Positions 18,562 to 31,938 of a stretch of 64,000 nucleotides of DNA are shown here, piece by piece. The notes beneath the pieces are model-generated. The model was not told the DNA's origin. It saw only the letters and a program-made list of their open reading frames with translations, and did not search any database. Source of the stretch: Pseudomonas fulva NBRC 16637 = DSM 17717 (GTDB lineage Bacteria; Pseudomonadota; Gammaproteobacteria; Pseudomonadales; Pseudomonadaceae). Position 1 is the stretch's first letter; the number at the start of each line of letters is the position of its first letter. The stretch spans positions 1 to 64,000 of the forward strand of contig NZ_BBIQ01000001.1 of NCBI RefSeq assembly GCF_000730565.1, given 5' to 3'. The translations under genes were made by a program, and so were the position numbers.

Positions 18562-19829
18562 TGGGCTGCCTCGGTCGTTCTTGCAACTGGCTTGGCCAGC
18601 CACTCACGGCCCTTGAGCATGCCTTGCCAATACAAGGGCGGCAGCAGACGAGCTTTGAGCAGCCAGGCCAAGCGGGTGGGTTTGCGGCCGTCGAGGAGCC
18701 ACTGAGGGAAGCTCGGCTTGAGCGCGCCACCATAGCCAAATTCGGCCAGCACGATCTTGCCGCGCTCGACGGTCAGCGGACAGGAGCCGTAGCCATCATA
18801 GTGCGCCAGGCCCGTGCGTCGACCCAGTGCCACCAATACATTGTTTGCCACCACCGGCGCTTGTTTGCGTGCAGCGGCAGCCGTCTTCGCGTTGCTGGCA
18901 TTGATCACGTCCCCAAGCGCGTGCACATGGGCGAAGACACGATGGCGCAGGGTAGAGGGGTCCACGTCCACCCAACCAGCGCCATCGGCGAGGCAGCTGT
19001 GGCGAATGAAGTCGGGGGCGACCTGTGGCGGTACCACATGCAGCATGTCGAACGGCTCGGTGCGAAGGTGCTGGGTGCCATCCGCAAGCGTATGGGCGAA
19101 CACAGCCTGCTGCTTTGGTCCATCCACGGCGATCAGCCGATGGCCGAAGTTGAGGTCTACCGAGTACTTGTCGATGTAAGCCATCAAGGCGGGCACGTAG
19201 GCGGGCACCCCGAACAAGGCATTGCCGGCATTGAAAAAGCTGGCTTGCACGGCGCCCAGCCGGCCCTGGCGCAGCCAGTGGTCGCAGGACAGGTACAGCG
19301 CTTTTTGCGGGGCGCCAGCGCATTTGATGGGCATGGGCGGCTGGCAGAACACGGCGCGGCCTTGCTTGAGGCCCTGCACCAGCTCCCAGGTATAGGGCGC
19401 CAGGTCGTAGCGGTAATTGGACGTGACGCCATTCTCGCCCAGGGTGTCCGCCAGCCCCTCGATGGCCGCCCAATCCAGCTTCAGCCCAGGGCAGACCACC
19501 AGCTGTTCAAAGGTAAAGGCCCTGCCATCTGCCAGCAGGACTTTGCGACACTGTGCATCGAACCCTTGCACCTGTGACTTGATCCAGCGCACCGCGCGGG
19601 GGATGACCGACGACATCGGCCGAGCCGTGCTCGGGGCATCGAAGACCCCGGCACCGACCATGGTCCAGCCGGGTTGGTAGTAATGAACCTCGGCGGGGTC
19701 TATCAGGGCGATGTCCAGCGAGGGGTCGCGCTGGAGGAGGCTGGACGCCGTCGCAATGCCGGCAGCACCGGCGCCTATGATGATGACTTGGTGATGAAAC
19801 GCTGGAACGGAGGAGGGCACGGCGGGCAT
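18558..19829 (-). CDS. sqr: Sulfide:quinone oxidoreductase (SQRDL-like)
   Basis: 423-residue flavoprotein. The FAD-binding start is QVIIIGAGAAGIATASSLL (about residues 14-32). Cys170 in KCAGAPQKALYLSCDHW and Cys350 in YGSCPLTVERGK are about 180 residues apart, the spacing of the two redox cysteines of mitochondrial-type SQR; the CAGAPQK segment is characteristic of that group. The enzyme oxidises sulfide to persulfide or polysulfide and reduces quinone, peripherally on the inner membrane. AGGATCGACC precedes the ATG. It lies 37 bases downstream of the persulfide dioxygenase-like gene and overlaps the exporter by 4 bases. Confidence 0.9.
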   Translation of the reverse strand: MPAVPSSVPAFHHQVIIIGAGAAGIATASSLLQRDPSLDIALIDPAEVHYYQPGWTMVGAGVFDAPSTARPMSSVIPRAVRWIKSQVQGFDAQCRKVLLADGRAFTFEQLVVCPGLKLDWAAIEGLADTLGENGVTSNYRYDLAPYTWELVQGLKQGRAVFCQPPMPIKCAGAPQKALYLSCDHWLRQGRLGAVQASFFNAGNALFGVPAYVPALMAYIDKYSVDLNFGHRLIAVDGPKQQAVFAHTLADGTQHLRTEPFDMLHVVPPQVAPDFIRHSCLADGAGWVDVDPSTLRHRVFAHVHALGDVINASNAKTAAAARKQAPVVANNVLVALGRRTGLAHYDGYGSCPLTVERGKIVLAEFGYGGALKPSFPQWLLDGRKPTRLAWLLKARLLPPLYWQGMLKGREWLAKPVARTTEAAQ

Positions 19830-19866
19830 GGTCGATCCTGACTGTCTGATTATGGGATGTGCCTGA

Positions 19867-20751
19867 CTACAACGTATTGAGGGGAATCTTCAGGTAGCGC
19901 ACCCCATTGGCCTCAGGGGCTGGGAACTGGCCACTGCGCATGTTCACCTGGACGGCGGGCAGGATCAGGACAGGCATGTCCAACGTTCGATCACGCGCTT
20001 CGCGCATGGCCACGAAGCTGTCTTCGTCGATACCTTCATGGATGTGAATGTTCTGAGTGCGCTGCTCGGCCACGGTGGTCATGTAGCGCAGCTCGCGCCC
20101 TTCGGGCAGGTAGTCGTGACACATGAACAGCCGGGTGCCATCCCCTAGCGCCAGGAGGCGATGAATCGAGCGGTACAGGGTCCGGGCATCGGCACCAGGG
20201 AAGTCGCATCGCGCAGTCCCGTAGTCCGGCATGAACAACGTGTCGCCGACGAAGACTGCCGCCTGGCCTTCATGCTCGATGAGATAGCTCATGCAGGCAG
20301 GCGTATGCCCAGGGGTATGCAGGGCTTTAGCCTGCAGATTGCCTATGTGGAACATTTCTTCATCGTCGAACAGCACGTCGAACTGGCTACCATCACGGGC
20401 GAAGCCAGGTTCAGCGTTGAACAAGCTACCGAAAACTTTCTGGACCTGGGTGATGCAAGCTCCAATTGCAATGCGCCCCCCCAGCGTGTCTTTGAGGTAG
20501 GCAGCAGCGGACAGGTGATCTGCATGCACATGGGTTTCCAGTATCCATTGCACCTGAGCACCAAGCGCTTTCACACGTTCGATCAGGCAGTCCGCAGAGG
20601 CCGTCGTCACGCGCCCGGCCTTCGGGTCGTAATCCAGAACGCTGTCGATCAAGGCGCAAGCGCGCGTTTCGCCATCCATGACCAGATAGCTGATGGTTGA
20701 GGTGGCGCTGTCGAAGAACGCTTCCACGTGAAGGTTTTTGCCAATGATCAT
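19867..20751 (-). CDS. MBL-fold persulfide dioxygenase-like protein
   Basis: 294-residue metallo-beta-lactamase-fold protein. The metal motif THVHADHL gives His74, His76, Asp78 and His79; further ligands are in HTPGHTPACMSYL and VFVGDTLFMPDYGTARCDFPG. These are the features of ETHE1/Blh-type persulfide dioxygenases, which oxidise glutathione persulfide to sulfite. There is no rhodanese domain. First gene of a unit with SQR and a TauE-type exporter: sulfide to persulfide, persulfide to sulfite, sulfite out. GGGAGACTTGA precedes the ATG. A glyoxalase-II role is possible, but context argues for PDO. Confidence 0.85.
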   Translation of the reverse strand: MIIGKNLHVEAFFDSATSTISYLVMDGETRACALIDSVLDYDPKAGRVTTASADCLIERVKALGAQVQWILETHVHADHLSAAAYLKDTLGGRIAIGACITQVQKVFGSLFNAEPGFARDGSQFDVLFDDEEMFHIGNLQAKALHTPGHTPACMSYLIEHEGQAAVFVGDTLFMPDYGTARCDFPGADARTLYRSIHRLLALGDGTRLFMCHDYLPEGRELRYMTTVAEQRTQNIHIHEGIDEDSFVAMREARDRTLDMPVLILPAVQVNMRSGQFPAPEANGVRYLKIPLNTL

Positions 20752-20814
20752 TCAAGTCTCCCATTCGGCTAGCCCCGTTTGCTGCACGGTTCAGGGGCGC
20801 CACATCTACCCCCC

Positions 20815-20830
20815 ATCAAGATACATGCCA
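20815..20830 (-). promoter_or_regulatory. Candidate sigma54 -24/-12 promoter of the sulfide unit
   Basis: On the minus strand TGGCATG-TATC-TTGAT, against the consensus TGGCACG-N4-TTGCW. The -24 GG and the spacing are right but the -12 GC reads GA, so it is imperfect. It lies 64 bases upstream of the persulfide dioxygenase start, which suits a sigma54 promoter activated by the divergent regulator. Confidence 0.4.
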
Positions 20831-20890
20831 CCGCACAGATGCCTGCCTGGGGCCCTGGATTGGCGGGTCATGGGCAGATGGCCGCTTCGT

Positions 20891-20940
20891 TGGCAGTGAA
20901 GAGTGGCAGTGCGGTGTCAGTCGATGGCAGCGGCTGGCAG
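20891..20940. promoter_or_regulatory. Four TGGCAG repeats upstream of the sigma54 regulator
   Basis: TGGCAG occurs at 20891-20896, 20904-20909, 20925-20930 and 20935-20940, all in the plus orientation. They lie 60-125 bases upstream of the candidate sigma54 promoter, where enhancer sites for a bacterial enhancer-binding protein are expected. Binding is not shown. Confidence 0.35.
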
Positions 20941-20980
20941 TCCTTGCTACCCTCGAACACGTTATCCGACTGGTGCCGTC

Positions 20981-22279
20981 ATGTCCGAACCTCACCCCTC
21001 AGTGCTTGCCTTGGTGTCTTTTCTGGAGCACGACGTCCTGCCCGCCATCGTGCTGGACACCGACTACAACATTCTGGCCGCCAACGCCGCTTATCGACGT
21101 CAGTTCGGTCAGGACCAGCAGGCGCCGCTTGGGCAGAAATGTCACAAGGTCTCACACCATTACCACGTTCCCTGCGACCAGGCCGGCGAGGACTGCCCGA
21201 TGCGCAAGGCCTGGTCCAGCAAGGTGCCCGAGCGCGTGCTGCATGTGCATCACACCCCTCGCGGACCGGAACATGTGGATGTCGAACTTCGGCCGATCCT
21301 GGATGAGCAGGGCAGGGTGATTGCTTTCGTCGAACGGCTCACCCCTATCGTCATCGCATCTGCCCAGCCGCAAGAGCAAGGGCTCGTTGGCCAGGCACCT
21401 GCATTCACGGCGGCATTGGCCAGCTTGCAACGTGCGGCGCCGGCTGACATCCCTGTCCTGCTCCAGGGTGAGTCCGGCACGGGCAAGGAACTGTTCGCGC
21501 GGGCGTTGCACATGGGCAGCCCCAAGGCCGATGGCCCCTTGGTCGTGGTCGATTGCACCAGCCTGACGGAGGCGCTTTTCGAGAGCGAACTGTTCGGTTA
21601 CGAGAAGGGTGCATTCACCGGTGCTCACCAGCGCAAGACCGGCCTGGCAGAAGCTGCCCACGGCGGCACGCTGTTCCTGGACGAGATCGGTGAAGTGCCC
21701 TTGGCCATGCAGGTCAAGCTGCTGCGCTTGATCGAAACCGGCAGCTTCCGGCCTGTTGGCAGCCTGCGTACCGTGCATTCGGATTTCCGCCTGGTGTCGG
21801 CAACCCATAAACCCTTGAGGCAGATGGTGGCCGACGGCACGTTCAGGGAGGACCTGTACTACCGGATCAGTGGGTTCCCTATCCGGATGCCTGCACTGCG
21901 CGAGCGTATCGAGGATCTGCCTCTGCTGGTCCAAAGCCTGCTGAAAAGAATCGCAGGGCCCAGCGCGCCCACACTCGGTAATGCTGCTCTCGATCGACTG
22001 ATGACGTATCCGTTTCCGGGGAACATCCGCGAGTTACGCAACATCCTGGAGCGGGCACGGCTGTTTGCCGATGAAGGCGTCATTCAGCCAGAACACTTGC
22101 CCGAAGACGTGGTGTCGCTCCCTGCCCAAGTGCGCGCCCACGGAAGTCGGCCAGCAGATCTCCTACAGGTGCTTAGTCAGTTCAGGGGGTCGCGCAGTGA
22201 GCTGGCCAAGCACTTGGGTATCAGCGAACGTACGTTGTATCGGCGTTTGAAAGCGGCGGGCATTGCCGAGGACCATTGA
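20981..22279 (+). CDS. fisR: Sigma54-dependent sulfide-responsive activator (FisR-like)
   Basis: 432-residue enhancer-binding protein. The N-terminal PAS-like sensor (about 10-120) has three cysteines, Cys54, Cys65 and Cys72; the FisR sensor of Cupriavidus, which reacts with sulfane sulfur, uses Cys53, Cys64 and Cys71. The AAA+ domain (about 135-365) has Walker [15 protein letters not shown], the sigma54-contact GAFTGA loop, and [10 protein letters not shown] Fis-type HTH ([24 protein letters not shown]) ends the protein. I chose ATG 20981 because translation upstream of it is not conserved-looking. It is divergent from the SQR unit and very likely activates it when sulfide or polysulfide rises. 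Confidence 0.88.
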   Translation: MSEPHPSVLALVSFLEHDVLPAIVLDTDYNILAANAAYRRQFGQDQQAPLGQKCHKVSHHYHVPCDQAGEDCPMRKAWSSKVPERVLHVHHTPRGPEHVDVELRPILDEQGRVIAFVERLTPIVIASAQPQEQGLVGQAPAFTAALASLQRAAPADIPVLLQGESGTGKELFARALHMGSPKADGPLVVVDCTSLTEALFESELFGYEKGAFTGAHQRKTGLAEAAHGGTLFLDEIGEVPLAMQVKLLRLIETGSFRPVGSLRTVHSDFRLVSATHKPLRQMVADGTFREDLYYRISGFPIRMPALRERIEDLPLLVQSLLKRIAGPSAPTLGNAALDRLMTYPFPGNIRELRNILERARLFADEGVIQPEHLPEDVVSLPAQVRAHGSRPADLLQVLSQFRGSRSELAKHLGISERTLYRRLKAAGIAEDH

Positions 22280-22469
22280 TCCCCTACGCACAAACTCGAT
22301 CTGGGCCACTGCTTACCCTCGTCGCACGTCACCCTTGCAGAATCATGTCAGCGATTGGCTGCTTTTAAAACTTGAAGCACTCAAGGTCGAGGCGTATGAC
22401 CCACTGCAAGTCCGTTCTGAATTACACCCTTGAGCTAATGCGGGGTGAGCGTGCCTACCCGGAGATTGG
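22280..22469. other. Spacer between fisR and gyrB
   Basis: No gene supported. A 30-codon reading frame (22396-22488) runs into the gyrB terminator and has no convincing ribosome-binding site. Confidence 0.4.
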
Positions 22470-22498
22470 AAATGAAAAAGCCCGCTAGCGCGGGCTTG
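22470..22498 (-). terminator. Intrinsic terminator of the dnaA-dnaN-recF-gyrB unit
   Basis: AAGCCCGC (22478-22485), TAGC, GCGGGCTT (22490-22497). On the minus strand the hairpin is followed by a T run (A run at 22475-22479), so it ends transcription coming from gyrB. Confidence 0.85.
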
Positions 22499-22557
22499 AT
22501 GATGACCGGTTAGGCTCGAATTTCGAAGCTGCCCGGTCGTGCAACGGTCAAGGCTGA

Positions 22558-26086
<3,529 letters not shown>

Positions 26087-26100
26087 TTGGCCTGCTTTGC

Positions 26101-27204
26101 TTACAGCCGCATCGGCATGACAACGTACGAAGAGTCGTCATTGCCTGCCTCCTGCAGCAGTGCACTGCTGTTGGAGTCCGACAAAATCAGGCGCACCTGC
26201 TCAGTGGTCATGACGCCCAGCACATCCAGCAGGTAGCTGACGTTGAAACCGATCTCAAGCGAGCTACCGTCGTAGTCGACGCTGATTTCTTCCTCAGCCT
26301 CTTCCTGCTCGGGGTTGTTGGCCTGGATCTTCAACTGGCCGGCAGCGAGCAACAAGCGAATCCCGCGGTACTTTTCGTTGGACAGGATCGCGGTGCGGCT
26401 GAACGCCTCGCGCAAAGCTTGGCGATCACCAATCACCAGTTTGTCACCGCCTTTGGGCAGCACACGCTCGTAATCAGGGAATTTACCGTCGACGAGCTTG
26501 GAGGTGAATGTGAACTCACCCGTCGTTGCGCGGATATGGTGTTGCCCAAGAACGATGCTGACCATGCCTTCAGGCTCGGTCAGCAAGCGAGCAAGCTCCA
26601 GAATACCTTTGCGCGGCACGATCACCTGGTGGCGGTCGTCCTGTTCGATCGGTGCACTCATCGAGCACAATGCCAGGCGGTGGCCATCAGTGGAAACGGC
26701 ACGCAGGGTATTGCGCGACACCTCCAGCAGCATGCCGTTAAGGTAGTAACGCACGTCTTGCTGGGCCATGGCGAAGCTGGTGCGTTCGATCAATCGACGC
26801 AGTTTGCTTTGTTCCAGATTGCACGTGAGCGAGCCTGGCCCTTCTTCCACGGTCGGGAAATCATTGGCAGGCAACGTCGACAGTGTGAAGCGGCTACGCC
26901 CGGCCTTGACCAGCAGTTTTTGCTCATCGAGCTTGATGTCGATCAGCACGTCACTGGGCAGGCTTTTGCAGATGTCCATCAGCTTGCGTGCTGGGACAGT
27001 GATCTCGCCAGGCTCGGCAGGTTCTTCCAGTTGCACGCGGCCCACCAGTTCAACCTCAAGGTCGGTACCGGTCAGCGACAGTTGCTGGCCTTGAACGACC
27101 AGCAAAACATTTGAAAGCACCGGCAACGTCTGCCGGCGCTCGACGACACCTGCCACCAGTTGCAGAGGTTTGAGCAAGGCTTCGCGTTGAATCGTGAAAT
27201 GCAT
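26101..27204 (-). CDS. dnaN: DNA polymerase III beta sliding clamp
   Basis: 367-residue beta clamp, three topologically equal domains of about 120 residues, ending with the conserved YVVMPMRL. The dimer ring encircles DNA and tethers polymerase III. AAGGGA lies 8 bases upstream of the ATG. It follows dnaA after 40 bases and precedes recF by 14, as in most gammaproteobacteria. Confidence 0.98.
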   Translation of the reverse strand: MHFTIQREALLKPLQLVAGVVERRQTLPVLSNVLLVVQGQQLSLTGTDLEVELVGRVQLEEPAEPGEITVPARKLMDICKSLPSDVLIDIKLDEQKLLVKAGRSRFTLSTLPANDFPTVEEGPGSLTCNLEQSKLRRLIERTSFAMAQQDVRYYLNGMLLEVSRNTLRAVSTDGHRLALCSMSAPIEQDDRHQVIVPRKGILELARLLTEPEGMVSIVLGQHHIRATTGEFTFTSKLVDGKFPDYERVLPKGGDKLVIGDRQALREAFSRTAILSNEKYRGIRLLLAAGQLKIQANNPEQEEAEEEISVDYDGSSLEIGFNVSYLLDVLGVMTTEQVRLILSDSNSSALLQEAGNDDSSYVVMPMRL

Positions 27205-27244
27205 GGTCTAGTCCCTTGCCTTCATATGGCTGCGCTGACGGCCC

Positions 27245-28771
27245 TCAGGTCGTCAGCGTGCGCAGCAGGTTCTTGTAGTCCTCGCGGATATCCGCGTCGG
27301 ATTCTTTCAGTTCATTGATCTTTCGGCAGGCATGCAGCACGGTCGTGTGGTCGCGCCCACCAAACATGTCGCCGATTTCTGGCAAGCTGTGGTTGGTCAG
27401 CTCCTTGGAGAGCGCCATCGCCACCTGACGTGGACGAGCTACCGAACGGGACCGGCGTTTGGACAACAGATCGGAGATCTTGATCTTGTAGTACTCGGCC
27501 ACCGTACGCTGGATGTTATCCACACTCACCAGCTTGTCTTGCAGTGCCAGAAGGTCCTTCAGGGATTCGCGGATCAACTCGATGGTGATGTCGCGCCCCA
27601 TGAAGTGTGAATGGGCGATCACGCGCTTCAGGGCGCCCTCCAGCTCACGCACGTTCGACCGAATACGCTGAGCGATGAAGAAGGCCGCATCGTGCGGCAG
27701 TTCCACCTTGGCCTGATCGGCCTTCTTCATCAGGATCGCGACGCGCGTTTCCAGTTCCGGCGGCTCCACGGCAACCGTGAGGCCCCAGCCAAAGCGCGAT
27801 TTCAAACGTTCCTCGAGCCCTTCGATTTCCTTGGGATATCGATCGGAGGTGAGGATCACCTGCTGGCCACCTTCGAGCAGTGCGTTGAAGGTGTGGAAAA
27901 ACTCTTCCTGTGAACGCTCCTTGCGCGCAAAGAACTGAATGTCATCGATGAGCAGCGCATCGACCGAACGGTAGAAGCGCTTGAACTCGTTGATTGCATT
28001 GAGCTGAAGTGCCTTGACCATATCGGCGACGAAGCGCTCGGAATGCAGGTACACCACCTTGGCATTCGGGTTCTTTCTAAGCAGGTGGTTACCCACGGCA
28101 TGCATGAGGTGGGTTTTACCCAAGCCCACACCGCCATAGAGAAACAGGGGGTTATAACCATGCTTGGGGTTGTCGGCAACCTGCCAGGCGGCGGCACGGG
28201 CCAGCTGGTTCGACTTGCCTTCTACAAATGTGTCGAACGTGAACGTGCGGTTCAGGTAGCTGGTGTGCTTGAGAGCACCTTCCACCTGCACCGTCCGCTG
28301 CTCTGTCCTACCCGCGGGGGCCTGAGCAGGTTCGGCCATGGCATCGAAGCTATCCCTCGAAGAAGGCTCGGCCACGTCGTTGGCGTTTGCAGGCGCGGGG
28401 TCGGACGAGGCCACTGGAGCGGGCTCGGACGGCGTGATGGAGGGGGCCTTGGGCGTCGTTTGCACCAGAGAGGCTGCCACAGCCGCGCTCACTGGGGCAT
28501 TAGGTGCCGCACGGGGGGCAGAGCTGCGCCGGCTGCCGATCAGCAGCGACAACGCAGGGGCGATGCCCGTGCCTTTTTCTCCCAAAAGCTCAAGCAAACG
28601 CCCCAGGTACTTTTCATTGACCCAATCGAGAACGAAACGGTTAGGCGCATAGACGCGCAACTCGTCGCCTTCGGCTTCGACCTGTAACGGACGGATCCAG
28701 GTGTTGAATTGCTGGGCAGGCAGTTCATCGCGCAGAAGCTCCACGCACTGCTGCCAAAGTTCCACTGACAC
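27245..28771 (-). CDS. dnaA: Chromosomal replication initiator DnaA
   Basis: 508-residue initiator. Domain I starts [20 protein letters not shown]; domain II is a long Pro/Ala-rich linker (about 90-175). Domain III has Walker [16 protein letters not shown], Walker [11 protein letters not shown], and sensor motifs. Domain IV, which binds DnaA boxes, contains the signature [13 protein letters not shown] chose GTG 28771 because GGGG lies 5 bases upstream and the N-terminus [10 protein letters not shown] is that of other Pseudomonas DnaA proteins; translation from further upstream would cross the first DnaA box. The gene is the first of dnaA-dnaN-recF-gyrB and borders oriC, which probably also autoregulates it. 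Confidence 0.98.
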   Translation of the reverse strand: MSVELWQQCVELLRDELPAQQFNTWIRPLQVEAEGDELRVYAPNRFVLDWVNEKYLGRLLELLGEKGTGIAPALSLLIGSRRSSAPRAAPNAPVSAAVAASLVQTTPKAPSITPSEPAPVASSDPAPANANDVAEPSSRDSFDAMAEPAQAPAGRTEQRTVQVEGALKHTSYLNRTFTFDTFVEGKSNQLARAAAWQVADNPKHGYNPLFLYGGVGLGKTHLMHAVGNHLLRKNPNAKVVYLHSERFVADMVKALQLNAINEFKRFYRSVDALLIDDIQFFARKERSQEEFFHTFNALLEGGQQVILTSDRYPKEIEGLEERLKSRFGWGLTVAVEPPELETRVAILMKKADQAKVELPHDAAFFIAQRIRSNVRELEGALKRVIAHSHFMGRDITIELIRESLKDLLALQDKLVSVDNIQRTVAEYYKIKISDLLSKRRSRSVARPRQVAMALSKELTNHSLPEIGDMFGGRDHTTVLHACRKINELKESDADIREDYKNLLRTLTT

Positions 28772-29280
28772 GGATATCCCCTGAGCTTGAAAGCCACGAA
28801 GGCTGAAACAAACGGCCATTGTACCGGGCACGCGCTCAGTTATCCACATGCGGACACACCGGCATGCATGGCAGAACTGTCATTTAATGACCGAAACACC
28901 ACTTATACGCTGTGCATAAACTCTGTGGATAACTAGCCATGAGGGCTATGCACAACCCAGTGAATCGAGCTGTGCATAACCTGCCTGTGTATAAATAGCC
29001 CTTTTATGCACAGCTTAAATTCAGCTCTAGAACAGTTGCAGCACGGCTTCCGAACAGGGTTTAAAAATGCTGCGAAGCCCTGGCTATGAGGCCTTCAGCA
29101 CGTTATCCACAGAAAGTTATCCACTTAAGAGTATTAAGATCTTTAGAGAAGTTTTTTATATGTCTTTCTTATTTTTCATGTTGAGCAGTGGTGTCCTGCC
29201 CAGCCTCATGGAGGTGTCAGTGCCGCTAGCCAATCCTTACGCCCGTTCATCCCACACCTAAAGGAAAGGTTGGTTGGAAA
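28772..29280. other. oriC: Chromosomal replication origin (oriC), dnaA-rpmH region
   Basis: This is the rpmH-dnaA gap long recognised as the Pseudomonas origin. Perfect DnaA boxes lie at 28840-28848 (plus), 28924-28932 (minus) and 29103-29111 (plus). Close variants are TGTGCATAA at 28911-28919 and 28971-28979, TGTGTATAA at 28986-28994, TTATGCACA at 29004-29012, and TTATCCACT at 29117-29125. An AT-rich segment (about 29126-29178) directly follows the last pair of boxes and is the likely unwinding element. No gene is present; a 33-codon frame at 29160-29261 lacks support. Confidence 0.93.
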
Positions 29281-29309
29281 TTGACCTATGGGCTTGCTTT
29301 CTCTAGAAT
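29281..29309 (+). promoter_or_regulatory. Sigma70 promoter of rpmH
   Basis: TTGACC (29281-29286), 17-base spacer, TAGAAT (29304-29309). The transcription start should be near 29316, about 55 bases before rpmH. Confidence 0.85.
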
Positions 29310-29369
29310 CGCCGGTCTCTTAAAAGGGGGCCATCCCGGCCCGTCGTCGACAAACCCAGGTAACACGCC

Positions 29370-29504
29370 ATGAAACGTACTTTCCAACCAAGCACCATCA
29401 AGCGCGCGCGCACTCACGGTTTCCGTGCCCGTATGGCTACTAAGAACGGCCGCGCTGTTCTGTCGCGTCGTCGTGCCAAAGGCCGTAAGCGTCTGGCCAT
29501 TTGA
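29370..29504 (+). CDS. rpmH: 50S ribosomal protein L34
   Basis: 44-residue L34, very basic, beginning [20 protein letters not shown] and ending RKRLAI, the universal sequence of this protein of the large subunit. It is the first gene of the rpmH-rnpA-yidD-yidC unit, driven by the strong promoter at 29281-29309, and borders oriC. rnpA starts 13 bases after its stop. Confidence 0.98.
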   Translation: MKRTFQPSTIKRARTHGFRARMATKNGRAVLSRRRAKGRKRLAI

Positions 29505-29517
29505 TTTTTCGGCACAG

Positions 29518-29922
29518 GTGGTGAGTCAGGACTTCAGTCGGGAAAAGCGACTGCTTACACCCCGGCATTTCAAAGCGGTCTTCGACTCCCCAACCGGCAA
29601 GGTTCCAGGGAAAAACCTGCTGATCCTTGCTCGCGAGAACGGTCTGGATCACCCGCGCCTTGGCCTGGTGATTGGCAAGAAAAGCGTCAAGCTCGCCGTT
29701 CAACGCAACCGCCTCAAGCGCTTGATGCGCGATTCCTTTCGTCTGAACCAGCATTCACTTGCCGGATTGGATATCGTGATCGTCGCGCGCAAGGGATTGG
29801 GTGAGATAGAAAACCCGGAATTGCACCAACACTTCGGCAAACTCTGGAAGCGCCTGGCGCGTAGCCGACCGGCACCAGCAGTCTCCGCCGATCGCGCAGG
29901 GGTAAGCAGCCAAGATGCGTAA
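29518..29922 (+). CDS. rnpA: Ribonuclease P protein component
   Basis: 134-residue basic protein subunit of RNase P, which helps the RNA subunit process tRNA 5' ends. The RNR signature is in [22 protein letters not shown] (family RNRxKR core, about residues 55-70). Two GTG codons (29518, 29521) follow CACAGGTG; the first gives the start [13 protein letters not shown] known from P. putida-group annotation. Its 3' end overlaps yidD by 8 bases. Confidence 0.95.
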   Translation: MVSQDFSREKRLLTPRHFKAVFDSPTGKVPGKNLLILARENGLDHPRLGLVIGKKSVKLAVQRNRLKRLMRDSFRLNQHSLAGLDIVIVARKGLGEIENPELHQHFGKLWKRLARSRPAPAVSADRAGVSSQDA

Positions 29923-30160
29923 ACTGGCACTCGTTCCGATCCAGTTTTACCGTTATGCCATTAGTCCTCTGATGGCCAGCCACTGCCGTTTCTACCCCAG
30001 TTGCTCTTGTTACGCCTACGAAGCCATCGAAAACCACGGCCTCTGGCGTGGTGGATGGCTAGCCGTTCGTCGCCTGGGGCGTTGTCATCCGTGGAACGAC
30101 GGCGGTTTCGACCCCGTTCCACCCGCTCCTTCCTCCCGAACTTCTTCGATAGCCGAGTAA
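29915..30160 (+). CDS. yidD: Membrane protein insertion efficiency factor YidD
   Basis: 81-residue YidD. The family helps YidC insert inner-membrane proteins and sits on the cytoplasmic face as an amphipathic peptide. Conserved features are [12 protein letters not shown] and the cysteine pattern in [19 protein letters not shown] with RLGRCHPW following. It overlaps rnpA by 8 bases and ends 2 bases before yidC, as in most Proteobacteria. Confidence 0.95.
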   Translation: MRKLALVPIQFYRYAISPLMASHCRFYPSCSCYAYEAIENHGLWRGGWLAVRRLGRCHPWNDGGFDPVPPAPSSRTSSIAE

Positions 30161-30162
30161 TC

Positions 30163-31851
30163 ATGGATATTAAACGCACGATCCTGATCGTCGCCCTGGC
30201 AATCGTGTCCTACGTCATGGTCCTTAAATGGAACCAGGACTACGGCCAGGCTGCCCTGCCGACTCAGAATACTGCTGCCAGCACGACCAACCCTGGTTTG
30301 CCCGATGGCGTACCTGCCGGTGATTCCGGTGCGGGTGCCAGCGCCGATGTGCCAAGCGCCACTGCTGAAACCCACACCGCCGATCAGGCACCCGTGGCTG
30401 TCAGCAAGGACCTGATCCGGGTCAAGACCGATGTGCTGGACCTGGCTATCGATCCGGTAGGTGGTGACGTCGTCCAGTTGAACCTGCCGCAGTATCCACG
30501 CCGTCAGGACCATCCGGACATTCCGTTCCAACTGTTCGACAACGGTGGGGAGCGCGTCTATCTCGCGCAAAGCGGCTTGACTGGTGCCAACGGTCCAGAT
30601 GCCCGCTCGACCGGTCGCCCCCTCTACGCTGCCGATCAGAAGCGTTATCAGTTGGCCGATGGTCAGGACCAGTTGGTGGTGGACCTGAAGTTCAGCGACA
30701 ACGGGGTCAACTACATCAAGCGCTTCAGCTTCAAGCGCGGCGAATATGACCTGAACGTCAGCTACCTGATCGACAACCAGAGCAGCCAGGCTTGGAGCGG
30801 CAACATGTTCGCCCAGCTCAAGCGCGATGCCAGTTCCGATCCATCGTCGAGCACTGCCACGGGTACCGCGACCTACTTGGGTGCGGCCTTGTGGACACCT
30901 TCGGAGCCTTACAAAAAGGTCTCGATGAAGGACATCGACAAAGGTAGTTTGAAAGAAAATGTGTCCGGCGGCTGGGTAGCATGGCTTCAGCACTACTTCG
31001 TGACCGCATGGATCCCGGCCAAGTCCGACAACAACGTGGTGCAAACCCGCAAGGACAGCCAGGGTAATTACATCATCGGCTACACCGGCCCGGCTATCAG
31101 CGTGCCTGCTGGGGGCAAGGCTGAAACCAGCGCCATGCTGTATGCCGGTCCCAAGATCCAGTCCAAGCTCAAGGAGTTGTCCCCAGGCCTGGAACTGACC
31201 GTCGACTACGGCTTCTTGTGGTTCATCGCCCAGCCGATCTTCTGGCTTCTGCAACATATCCACAGCCTGCTGGGTAACTGGGGCTGGTCGATCATCGTGC
31301 TGACCATGCTCATCAAGGGCCTGTTCTTCCCGCTGTCCGCTGCCAGCTACCGTTCCATGGCACGTATGCGTGCGGTCTCGCCCAAGCTCGCAGCGCTCAA
31401 GGAACGCTTCGGCGATGATCGCCAGAAGATGTCCCAGGCGATGATGGAGCTGTACAAGAAAGAGAAGATCAACCCGCTGGGCGGTTGCTTGCCGATCCTG
31501 GTTCAGATGCCAGTATTCCTGGCCCTTTACTGGGTACTGCTGGAAAGCGTCGAGATGCGTCAGGCACCTTGGATGCTGTGGATTACCGACCTGTCGATCA
31601 AGGATCCGTTCTTCATCCTGCCGATCATCATGGGCGCCACCATGTTCATTCAGCAGCGCCTGAACCCGACCCCGCCGGATCCGATGCAGGCCAAGGTGAT
31701 GAAAATGATGCCGATCATCTTCACCTTCTTCTTCCTGTGGTTCCCAGCAGGTCTGGTGCTGTACTGGGTTGTGAACAACTGCCTGTCCATCACGCAGCAG
31801 TGGTACATCACGCGCAGCATCGAGGCTGCCAACAAGAAAGCGGCTGCCTGA
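30163..31851 (+). CDS. yidC: Membrane protein insertase YidC
   Basis: 562-residue insertase that works alone or with SecYEG. An N-terminal TM helix (about 5-25) is followed by the large periplasmic beta-sandwich domain (about 60-350) and the conserved five-TM insertase core (about 360-555): LSAASYRSMARMRAVSPKL, INPLGGCLPILVQMPVFLALYW and FFLWFPAGLVLYWVVNNCLS. The ATG at 30163 starts MDIKRTILIVAL. A terminator follows the stop. Confidence 0.97.
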   Translation: MDIKRTILIVALAIVSYVMVLKWNQDYGQAALPTQNTAASTTNPGLPDGVPAGDSGAGASADVPSATAETHTADQAPVAVSKDLIRVKTDVLDLAIDPVGGDVVQLNLPQYPRRQDHPDIPFQLFDNGGERVYLAQSGLTGANGPDARSTGRPLYAADQKRYQLADGQDQLVVDLKFSDNGVNYIKRFSFKRGEYDLNVSYLIDNQSSQAWSGNMFAQLKRDASSDPSSSTATGTATYLGAALWTPSEPYKKVSMKDIDKGSLKENVSGGWVAWLQHYFVTAWIPAKSDNNVVQTRKDSQGNYIIGYTGPAISVPAGGKAETSAMLYAGPKIQSKLKELSPGLELTVDYGFLWFIAQPIFWLLQHIHSLLGNWGWSIIVLTMLIKGLFFPLSAASYRSMARMRAVSPKLAALKERFGDDRQKMSQAMMELYKKEKINPLGGCLPILVQMPVFLALYWVLLESVEMRQAPWMLWITDLSIKDPFFILPIIMGATMFIQQRLNPTPPDPMQAKVMKMMPIIFTFFFLWFPAGLVLYWVVNNCLSITQQWYITRSIEAANKKAAA

Positions 31852-31878
31852 CGGGCTGCTACGCTAGCTTGTGAATAA

Positions 31879-31904
31879 AACGCCCCTTCGTGGGGCGTTT
31901 TTGC
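31879..31904 (+). terminator. Intrinsic terminator after yidC
   Basis: AACGCCCC (31879-31886), loop TTCGT, GGGGCGTT (31892-31899), then TTTTTG. It ends the rpmH-yidC unit, 35 bases before mnmE. Confidence 0.88.
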
Positions 31905-31938
31905 TATCTGTCGTTTTTGTCGTAGAGGCTTCCCCAGC

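Noticed and set aside
20935..20948. TGGCAG...TTGCT as a sigma54 promoter for fisR
   Set aside because: Only 8 bases separate the GG and GC elements; 10 are required.
22396..22488. 30-codon frame downstream of fisR
   Set aside because: Ends inside the gyrB terminator hairpin and has no convincing start signal.
29160..29261. 33-codon hydrophobic frame at the edge of oriC
   Set aside because: Lies in the AT-rich unwinding region, lacks a ribosome-binding site; likely chance.
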